A DNA stretch of 5,629 nt. It comes from DASPKM01 sp035628135. GTDB taxonomy: Bacteria; Bacteroidota; Bacteroidia; Chitinophagales; Chitinophagaceae. Shown here piece after piece: positions 1 through 5,629 of the stretch; position 1 is the stretch's first letter, and the number at the start of each line of letters is the position of its first letter. Under the pieces are notes generated by a model that saw only the letters and a list, made by a program, of their open reading frames with translations, did no database searches and was not told the origin of the DNA. The stretch is from contig DASPKM010000012.1 of NCBI GenBank assembly GCA_035628135.1, positions 1 to 5,629 of the forward strand, written 5' to 3'. Position numbers and translations under genes: made by a program.

Positions 1-265
1 CATGCGTGCCGCTTCACTGGAACCGGTGAATGTGTTAAGCAGCTATAAATGGCAGGGCGGCCTCGGCTATTATGAAAGCACCAGGGATGCCAGCACCAAT
101 TTCTTTTTCAGCTACCTGCCCCAGGGGACCTACGTGTTCGAATATCCTTTGTTCGTAACGCATACCGGTACCTTCAGCAATGGCATCACCACCATCCAGT
201 GCATGTATGCACCGGAGTTCAGCAGCCACAGCGAAGGCGTGAAGATCAATGTAGAAGAAAAATAA
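1..265 (+). CDS. Alpha-2-macroglobulin family protein, C-terminal fragment (5' end outside window)
   Basis: This is the 3' end of a gene that begins before the window; the first complete codon is at 2 and the TAA stop is at 263-265. The 87 visible residues match the extreme C-terminus of Bacteroidota A2M-family proteins as I know them. Recognisable pieces are GLGYYESTRDAST (residues 21-33 of the fragment), LPQGTYVFEYPL (39-50), FSNGITTIQCMYAPEF (58-73) and SSHSEG (74-79). In this family that segment forms the last beta-sandwich domain, which packs after the thioester domain and corresponds to the receptor-binding domain of vertebrate A2M. The ATG at 2 is almost certainly an internal methionine, because the homologous motif region continues upstream in family members. 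The protein is presumably exported, but its signal peptide is not visible. It sits 99 bp upstream of a second A2M gene on the same strand, so the two are probably tandem paralogues. The family call is confident; whether its own thioester is intact cannot be seen. Confidence 0.88.
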   Translation, partial: MRAASLEPVNVLSSYKWQGGLGYYESTRDASTNFFFSYLPQGTYVFEYPLFVTHTGTFSNGITTIQCMYAPEFSSHSEGVKINVEEK

Positions 266-364
266 GATTAGACTTTTTTTAACACGGTACGGACACGCTG
301 CATGCAGCGTGTCCGTTTTGTTGTTGCTATTGCGGAAACATCTACCCCATCCAAAACCATCGGC
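266..364 (+). other. Intergenic gap between the two A2M genes
   Basis: These 99 bp hold the in-frame TAG at 269-271, a run of seven T at 274-280, the hairpin terminator at 290-319, and only about 45 bp from the end of its U-tract to the chosen start codon at 365. I looked for the Bacteroidota promoter pattern (TTG or TTTG near -33 and TAnnTTTG near -7) and found no convincing match in the gap. No Shine-Dalgarno sequence lies just upstream of 365, where the sequence is AAAACCATCGGC; this is common in Bacteroidota, which often start translation without one. The downstream gene may therefore depend on read-through or on a promoter too divergent to recognise. Confidence 0.8.
290..319 (+). terminator. 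Rho-independent terminator after the upstream A2M gene
   Basis: The left arm CGGACACGCTG (290-300), a CATG tetraloop (301-304) and the right arm CAGCGTGTCCG (305-315) form a perfect 26-nt palindrome, which gives an 11-bp GC-rich hairpin. TTTT (316-319) and then GTTG follow directly. The hairpin starts 24 bp past the TAA of the upstream gene, a normal place for an intrinsic terminator on the plus strand. The downstream T run is short and interrupted by G, so termination may be incomplete. On the minus strand no T run follows the hairpin, so it is not obviously bidirectional. A perfect palindrome could also be a dimeric repressor's operator, but the hairpin plus U-tract reading is simpler. Confidence 0.75.
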
Positions 365-418
365 ATGAGAGTCGTTTTTGCTATCCTGTTACTGGCAGGG
401 GTTATTTCCGTTTCTGCA
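365..418 (+). other. Sec signal peptide (type I, non-lipoprotein) of the second A2M protein
   Basis: Residues 1-18 read MRVVFAILLLAGVISVSA: a single Arg as the positive n-region, a hydrophobic core from Val3 to about Val13, and a c-region ending S-V-S-A. Cleavage is predicted after Ala18, leaving Gln19 as the mature N-terminus, a junction common in Bacteroidota exported proteins. There is no cysteine near the cleavage site and so no lipobox. The mature protein should be a soluble periplasmic protein unless its unseen C-terminus carries another sorting signal. This contrasts with E. coli A2M (YfhM), which is a lipoprotein. Confidence 0.85.
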
Positions 419-3400
419 CAAACCAACCGCGCACCATATGCTGACCAGTGGACGCTGGTAGATTCGCTGCTGCATAAAAAAGGCCTCACCCGCTCGGCGC
501 TCCAGGTAATACAACAGATATATATAACCGCAAAACAAGACCGGAACGAAACGCAAATGATAGCGGCCTTGCTGCACCGCCTGGCCCTGGAAGAAAACCT
601 CGAGGAATCGGGCTTTGCAAAGCAGTTTGCTCCATTGGAACAGGAGCTGCAAACAGTTACAGGTCCGGTCAAATCCATCTTACACAGCATTCTTGCACAG
701 CGCTACTGGTTATATTACCAAATGCGCCGCCGGTATGTCTACGATCGATCGAATACCATTAATACCAATAAGGACGATATAGATACCTGGGGGCGCGAAG
801 ATTTTCTTTCCGCTATCACGCGCCACTACCTGCTAAGCCTACACGATAAGAAGCTATTGCAGCAAACAAAAACTTCGGCCGCCGAACCATTGATCATATA
901 CGGGAACGTATCCCACCTGCGGCCAACGCTTTTCGACATACTTGCACACCGGGCGCTGGATTATTTTACAAACGACGAATATTACCTTTCCGATTTTTCC
1001 GAGGCAAATAATATCACTCAACCAGAAGCATTTGCGGAGGCGGCCGTTTTTGCCGCACATCGTTTCCGCATCAATGATTCCAGTGCAAGGATCCAGATGG
1101 CCTTGCCCATTCTGCAGGAGCTGATCGCATTTCACCTGAACGATGGCAAGCCTGACGCCCTGATAGACGCAGACATCAGGCGACTGGATTTTGTAAGGCG
1201 CAAAAGCACGCTGGAGAACAAAGACTCGCTGTTTATATCTGCCATGTACACCATCGTGCACCGGTACCCCCTGGCAACCGAAGCGTCAACTGCCTGGTAC
1301 CATATTGCCAAAATGCACATGGAAAACGCGGGCCAGGAAGACCCATCCATCAGCACCTATTATCGTTATGGATATGTGACGGCGAGAGAGATATGCGAGC
1401 GAATAGTGTCTTCGCCGGATTCATCGGAAGGAAAATATAAGTGCGCCGTTCTGTTGCAGCAGATAGTAGAAAAGAAGCTTAGCATGGAAGCAGAGAAGGT
1501 CAATTCGCCGTATATACCATTCAGGGTGCTGCTGCGCTACCGTAACATCGACCAGTTGCATTTCAGGCTAATTAAACTGACGCCTGCTATCCAAAAACAG
1601 ATCGACGATGTTCATAGGGAAGGCTATTGGGAAAGGCTTACAGGCCTGCAGCCGTTAAAAACATTTACGCAGGCATTGCCCGGCTCTGCTGATCACCGGC
1701 CACATGCCGCTGAAATGAAAATGGATGCGTTGTCGCCCGGAGAATACCTCCTGCTTGCAAGCAACGACAAACTGTTCAATCCAAAGGACAGCGAGCTATC
1801 AATACAATCATTTTATGTTTCGGGTATCGCTTACATATATAATGGGCACGATGTTTTTGTGCTCGACCGGGAAACAGGTCAACCATTGAAGAATGCATCG
1901 GTGCAGGTATGGCAAGGCCGGTCGGATTATTACAATTGGTTACCCATCAAGGGACCATTGTTAAAAACTGACGCCAATGGTCATTGCCGGGTAATAAAAA
2001 CCGCCGATCGCGAGATCAGATTGGAGATCAGCACCGCTTCGGATCATCTTTTTGTGCAGGAGGAAGAGAACTTGCCATTTTATGAGAAGCCGCGCCGTGA
2101 GCAACGCAGCGAACCGGTATATGAAGAAGTGAAACGCGTGACCTATTTTTTTACCGACCGGTCTATTTACAGGCCGGGACAAACGGTGTATTTCAAAGGG
2201 ATCAGCATAACAACGGATTTTCATACTAAAAAACCGAAGGTGGTAACGGGAAAGAAGACCAAAGTTTTCCTGTTCGATGTGAACGATCAAGCGGTGGATT
2301 CGCTGGAGGTTGTCACCAATGAATTTGGTTCATTCTCCGGCAGGTTCCGGCTGCGGGAGCATGTGTTGACCGGCTTGTTTTCCATCTATGAAAAAGGAAG
2401 CGCATCCTTTTCAGTGGAAGAATACAAGCGCCCGAAATTTTCGGTAGCGTTCGAAGAAGTGAAAGGTAGTTATCGTGTTTTTGATTCCATCAATATCACC
2501 GGCTTTGCCAGGGCATATGCCGGCAATAATATAGACGGCGCCTCGGTTAAGTACAGGATCACACGAAGCGTGTGGTCGCCATACTCCTGGCTGAACGATG
2601 ATTTGCCCTCGGGCGTAGAGATCATGCAGGGTGAAGTAAAGACCGGTGCCGATGGAAAATTCCACCTGCGCTTTCCCGCGCTGCCGGATCGCTCCGTAAA
2701 CAAGCAATACGATCCTGCGTTCGATTATATGGTATCGGTTGACGTAACAGACTTAAATGGCGAAACGCATTCTGCATCTACATGGGTAAGAGCAAGCTAC
2801 AAGGCATTGATCGTTTCGATAAAGGCTCCGCCAACTATGCCGGCAGACAGTTTGAAAAGCATTTATGTTCTTACCACCAATATGGCGGGACAGTTTGAAA
2901 AAGCACCGGTAAACGTAGCGATATACAGGTTGAATGCACCGCAACGGCTTATCAGGGAGCGGTTATGGGACAGGCCCGACCAATATTTAATGACAAAAGA
3001 AGAATACCTGCAATACTTCCCTCACGATGAATACGGCGACGAAACCAACAAGGAACAATGGGAAAGGCTGGAGAAAGTATACGAAGGCACCGACTCCACG
3101 AATGCAACAGGAAATTTTGCATTGAGATCGGCGTCCGGCGCAAGCCAGGTGTTTCACCCGGGATGGTATGTAGTTGAAGTAAGCGCATACGATAAATACG
3201 GACAACCAGTAAAAAATACGCAGTACATACAACTTGCCGGCAGAGAAGAAAGGACCGCAACGCCCGTATACTTATGGCCATACGAAGAACGGATCGTTAC
3301 TGCTCCCGGCAACACCGTAGTCCTGGAAATTGGCACCTCTGCCGACAGCGTCTTTATGATACAATGCATAGACAAGCCTTCCGAAGACAATATAAATCGA

Positions 3401-5629
3401 TATAGCTACTCGTTTAGTTTATTGCCTGCCGGACGTTTGCTTGGGCACTTCGGTATCCAGGAACACGACCGTGGAAATTTCAACATATTACATGCTTTTG
3501 TAAAACACAACAGGGTGTACACTACATCCACCCATTTCGTTATTCCGTGGAGCAATAAAGACCTAACTGTGAGCTATGAAACCTTTCGCGATAAAACCGA
3601 GCCTGGCAGCGAAGAAAAATGGAAGGTGAAAATATCAGGTCACCAGAAAGAAAAAGTTGCTGCTGAAATACTCACAACGTTGTACGATGCATCACTCGAC
3701 CAGTACAAACGGCACGATTGGACAAAGCCGCACATTTGGAAAGACTATCAGCCCCAGGCCAACTGGCAATTGCTCAGCGCATTCGGCAGCCAACTATCTA
3801 TCAACAGGGAATGGTACTATTACAAGGACCGGAGAACATCTGTGCGATTTTTCCACAAAGATTACGACATCATATATTCCGGTATCAAAGTGATTAAAAA
3901 TTACGATGGCAGCTTCCGGCACATTATGCCGTATTGGGAGAGCGGTCACCTGATAGGAAAGCCACGCATCATGCAGGTACCCGATTGGAACGTGGATCCA
4001 GACGGCTCCAAAGGCATTACGAAGGACACGGTGATCGCGGAAGCGGCATTCCGTGCTACCTCTGCCGGAAACGAAAGCGAAGATGATCGCATGATAGCGA
4101 ACAAAGCGATCTATTCCTGGCCCGGACCAGCTGAAAATAAAAAGCTGGAAAACCCGCCCGTGCAGGTGCGGAAAAATTTCAATGAAACCGCTTTCTTCTT
4201 TCCAGACCTGCGAACAGATTCGGCCGGCAATGTTGAATTCTCTTTCACCATGCCGGAAGCGCTTACGCAATGGAAATGGATGCTGCTATCGCATACCAAA
4301 GACCTGAGCATGGGGCTCGAAGAGAAATACATCGTTACGCAAAAAGAATTGATGTTACAACCCAATATGCCGAGGTTCCTGCGCGAAGGAGACAAAATGG
4401 AATTGAATGCCAAGATCGCAAACCTGGGCTCCAATGAGGTTTCAGGCGAAGTGACGCTGCAATTAGTAAATGCTGCCGACAACCAACCGCTTGACAATGT
4501 ATTTATGAATACCCAACCGGTGCAGCGCTTTACAGTTGCAGCGGGACAGAGTACGCTGGTGAAATTCCCGGTTACAATACCCTCGCAGTTTACCATGCCC
4601 GTGGCTGTACGATTGATAGCCAGATCAGCCAATGTAAGCGATGGGGAAGAGAACAGTTTGCCCGTGTTGTCAGACCGGATTTTGGTGACCGAAACGCTGC
4701 CATTGAACTTGCGTGGCGACAGCACCAGGAATTTCAGGTTGGAGAAACTGGCATCCGCCCAAAACAACAAAACCATTGTCCACCAATCGCTCACATTGGA
4801 GTTTACGCCCAACCCTGCGTGGTACGCGGTGCAGGCCCTGCCCTACCTGATGGAATATCCTTACGAATGCGCCGAGCAACTCTGGAACCGCGTATATGCG
4901 AACGCGTTAGGCAGCACTATTGCGGAAGCCTCGCCACGGATAAAAGAAGTATTTGCAAAATGGCAAACCGAAGACACGGCGGCATTGCTTTCCAGCCTTC
5001 AAAAGAACGAAGAACTCAAATCAGTGCTGTTGCAGGAAACGCCCTGGGTATTGCAGGCAAAGAATGAGCATGAACAAAAGAAAAACCTGTCCTTGCTGTT
5101 CAATACCATTAAAATGGGCAGTGAAATATCCAAAAACCTGAACCGCCTGCAACAATTGCAAACTTCCGATGGCGGCTTCAGTTGGTTCGGTGGTGGCTAC
5201 TCCGAATGGTACATTACGCAATATGTTGTTACCGGCATTGGACGATTGCAAAGATTAGGCGGGTTGCCCGAGAAACACCGGCCGGCCATCAATGATATCG
5301 TGCGGAAAGCATTGGAATATCTCGACCTGCGGTTAAAGAAAGACTATGACCACCTGCTAAAGGGAAAAGCGGATCTGCAAAGAGAACAAATCAATTACCT
5401 GCATATAAACTACCTGTATATGCGCAGTTTTTTTGGAAGCATTCCTATCGATGAGAAAGTGATGCCCGCATTTGATTTTTACCGCAAACAGGCGCAGCAG
5501 TTCTGGTTGCAGCAAGGCAGGTACATGCAGGGCATGATAGCATTGGCATTGTTCAGGACAGGCGATGGCAAAACAGCCACCGACATCCTTCGGTCCCTGA
5601 AACAAAACGCCATCATCAGCGATGAACTC
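365..5629 (+). CDS. Alpha-2-macroglobulin family protein with intact thioester (3' end outside window)
   Basis: An exported macroglobulin-like protease trap, open for 1755 codons and cut by the window end. Known family role: proteases cleave a bait segment, the protein collapses around them, and an internal Cys-Gln thioester couples to them. Visible layout: signal peptide 1-18; mostly helical region about 20-370 with a TPR-like stretch near 295-320; first macroglobulin-like domain from about 375 (VNSPYIPFRVLLRY); a beta domain near 499-550 (VLDRETGQPL); MG2 hallmark TDRSIYRPGQ at 597-606; FSVEEYKRPKF at 682-692; IPWSNKDL from 1060; YDASLDQY ending at 1114; presumed bait about 1217-1268; RKNFNETAFFFPDL at 1269-1282; DGEENSLPVL from 1426; thioester domain from about 1480 with CAEQ at 1502-1505 and DGGFSW at 1602-1607. 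The start at 365 is chosen because it places the signal peptide at the N-terminus; an in-frame ATG at 302 lies in the terminator loop. Still missing are the rest of the thioester domain and the C-terminal beta domain, the part seen in the neighbouring gene. Besides Cys1502, only Cys344, 360, 541 and 1001 occur. The family call is very secure; the target protease is unknown. Confidence 0.96.
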   Translation, partial: MRVVFAILLLAGVISVSAQTNRAPYADQWTLVDSLLHKKGLTRSALQVIQQIYITAKQDRNETQMIAALLHRLALEENLEESGFAKQFAPLEQELQTVTGPVKSILHSILAQRYWLYYQMRRRYVYDRSNTINTNKDDIDTWGREDFLSAITRHYLLSLHDKKLLQQTKTSAAEPLIIYGNVSHLRPTLFDILAHRALDYFTNDEYYLSDFSEANNITQPEAFAEAAVFAAHRFRINDSSARIQMALPILQELIAFHLNDGKPDALIDADIRRLDFVRRKSTLENKDSLFISAMYTIVHRYPLATEASTAWYHIAKMHMENAGQEDPSISTYYRYGYVTAREICERIVSSPDSSEGKYKCAVLLQQIVEKKLSMEAEKVNSPYIPFRVLLRYRNIDQLHFRLIKLTPAIQKQIDDVHREGYWERLTGLQPLKTFTQALPGSADHRPHAAEMKMDALSPGEYLLLASNDKLFNPKDSELSIQSFYVSGIAYIYNGHDVFVLDRETGQPLKNASVQVWQGRSDYYNWLPIKGPLLKTDANGHCRVIKTADREIRLEISTASDHLFVQEEENLPFYEKPRREQRSEPVYEEVKRVTYFFTDRSIYRPGQTVYFKGISITTDFHTKKPKVVTGKKTKVFLFDVNDQAVDSLEVVTNEFGSFSGRFRLREHVLTGLFSIYEKGSASFSVEEYKRPKFSVAFEEVKGSYRVFDSINITGFARAYAGNNIDGASVKYRITRSVWSPYSWLNDDLPSGVEIMQGEVKTGADGKFHLRFPALPDRSVNKQYDPAFDYMVSVDVTDLNGETHSASTWVRASYKALIVSIKAPPTMPADSLKSIYVLTTNMAGQFEKAPVNVAIYRLNAPQRLIRERLWDRPDQYLMTKEEYLQYFPHDEYGDETNKEQWERLEKVYEGTDSTNATGNFALRSASGASQVFHPGWYVVEVSAYDKYGQPVKNTQYIQLAGREERTATPVYLWPYEERIVTAPGNTVVLEIGTSADSVFMIQCIDKPSEDNINRYSYSFSLLPAGRLLGHFGIQEHDRGNFNILHAFVKHNRVYTTSTHFVIPWSNKDLTVSYETFRDKTEPGSEEKWKVKISGHQKEKVAAEILTTLYDASLDQYKRHDWTKPHIWKDYQPQANWQLLSAFGSQLSINREWYYYKDRRTSVRFFHKDYDIIYSGIKVIKNYDGSFRHIMPYWESGHLIGKPRIMQVPDWNVDPDGSKGITKDTVIAEAAFRATSAGNESEDDRMIANKAIYSWPGPAENKKLENPPVQVRKNFNETAFFFPDLRTDSAGNVEFSFTMPEALTQWKWMLLSHTKDLSMGLEEKYIVTQKELMLQPNMPRFLREGDKMELNAKIANLGSNEVSGEVTLQLVNAADNQPLDNVFMNTQPVQRFTVAAGQSTLVKFPVTIPSQFTMPVAVRLIARSANVSDGEENSLPVLSDRILVTETLPLNLRGDSTRNFRLEKLASAQNNKTIVHQSLTLEFTPNPAWYAVQALPYLMEYPYECAEQLWNRVYANALGSTIAEASPRIKEVFAKWQTEDTAALLSSLQKNEELKSVLLQETPWVLQAKNEHEQKKNLSLLFNTIKMGSEISKNLNRLQQLQTSDGGFSWFGGGYSEWYITQYVVTGIGRLQRLGGLPEKHRPAINDIVRKALEYLDLRLKKDYDHLLKGKADLQREQINYLHINYLYMRSFFGSIPIDEKVMPAFDFYRKQAQQFWLQQGRYMQGMIALALFRTGDGKTATDILRSLKQNAIISDEL
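4013..4168 (+). other. Presumed bait region of the second A2M protein
   Basis: Residues about 1217-1268 run from GITKDTV to just before the conserved RKNFNETAFFF block. They are polar, low in hydrophobics, rich in Ala, Glu, Asp, Asn and Pro, and look unstructured (for example RATSAGNESEDDR and PGPAENKKLENPP). In A2M-family proteins the exposed, variable, protease-cleaved bait sits in this position, between the domain with the YDASLDQ motif and the conserved block before the thioester domain. It contains Arg, Lys, Phe and Ala sites that would suit proteases of several specificities. The exact limits are inferred from composition and position only. Confidence 0.5.
4868..4879 (+). other. Thioester motif CAEQ (Cys1502-Ala-Glu-Gln1505)
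   Basis: The codons TGC GCC GAG CAA encode Cys-Ala-Glu-Gln inside the context LMEYPYECAEQLWNR. This fits the CxEQ pattern in which the Cys thiol and the Gln side chain form the internal thioester of A2M and complement C3-type proteins (GCGEQ in vertebrates). The flanking sequence, TPNPAWYAVQALPYL before and the helical DGGFSWFGGGYSEWYITQYVV area about 100 residues after, fits the alpha/alpha-toroid thioester domain. All key residues are present, so the protein should be able to form covalent links. Confidence 0.93.

Noticed and set aside
2..265. The ATG at 2 as the start of a complete 87-residue gene
   Set aside because: The encoded sequence matches only the extreme C-terminus of A2M-family proteins, so the ATG is best read as an internal methionine of a gene entering from the left.
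268..690. 140-codon minus-strand open frame spanning the intergenic gap
   Set aside because: It runs through the terminator hairpin and antisense to the signal peptide of the A2M gene, and its translation is rich in Cys, Arg and Ser as expected of a shadow frame.
741..752. Short CGAT repeat (ACGATCGATCGA)
   Set aside because: It is only two to three units, lies inside the coding frame (Tyr-Asp-Arg-Ser), and is likely chance.
854..1261. 135-codon minus-strand open frame
   Set aside because: It is antisense to the helical N-terminal region of the A2M gene, with no family motif or plausible start signals.
3794..4270. 158-codon minus-strand open frame
   Set aside because: It is antisense to the bait-region part of the A2M gene and has no recognisable protein features or context of its own.
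4111..4812. 233-codon minus-strand open frame
   Set aside because: It lies wholly antisense to the best-conserved part of the A2M gene (RKNFNETAFFF to DGEENSLPVL), and its translation is Ser/Cys-rich with no recognisable motif. It is a shadow frame.

Overview
The window is occupied almost entirely by two consecutive plus-strand genes of the bacterial alpha-2-macroglobulin (A2M, macroglobulin-like protease trap) family. Both are cut by the window edges. The protein style points to a member of the Bacteroidota, most likely Chitinophagaceae or a close relative. The clues are family motifs such as FSVEEYKRPKF and EYPYECAEQ, a signal peptide cleaved before Gln, no Shine-Dalgarno sequence, and moderate GC. 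The taxonomic call is an inference from protein style, not from a marker gene.

Layout: positions 1-265 carry the last 87 codons of an upstream A2M-family gene. Positions 266-364 are a 99-bp intergenic gap. It contains a perfect 26-nt palindrome (11-bp arms, CATG loop) followed by TTTTGTTG, read as the Rho-independent terminator of the upstream gene. From 365 to the window end at 5629 a single uninterrupted frame of 1755 codons encodes a second A2M-family protein. It lacks its stop codon and its C-terminal part. My reading of this frame codon by codon found no stop or frameshift.

The second protein has a Sec (type I, non-lipoprotein) signal peptide and about 350 residues of mostly helical N-terminal sequence. 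Macroglobulin-type beta domains follow, including the MG2 hallmark TDRSIYRPGQ. After these come the region around a presumed bait segment, the conserved RKNFNETAFFFPDL block, and a thioester domain with an intact CAEQ motif (Cys1502-Gln1505). Known bacterial A2Ms are thought to trap and covalently bind attacking proteases in the periplasm or at the cell surface. The intact thioester motif fits that role here.

The two genes lie head to tail in the same direction and probably form a paralogous pair. No mobile element, RNA gene, CRISPR array or other gene was seen. Minus-strand open frames are shadows of the large gene.
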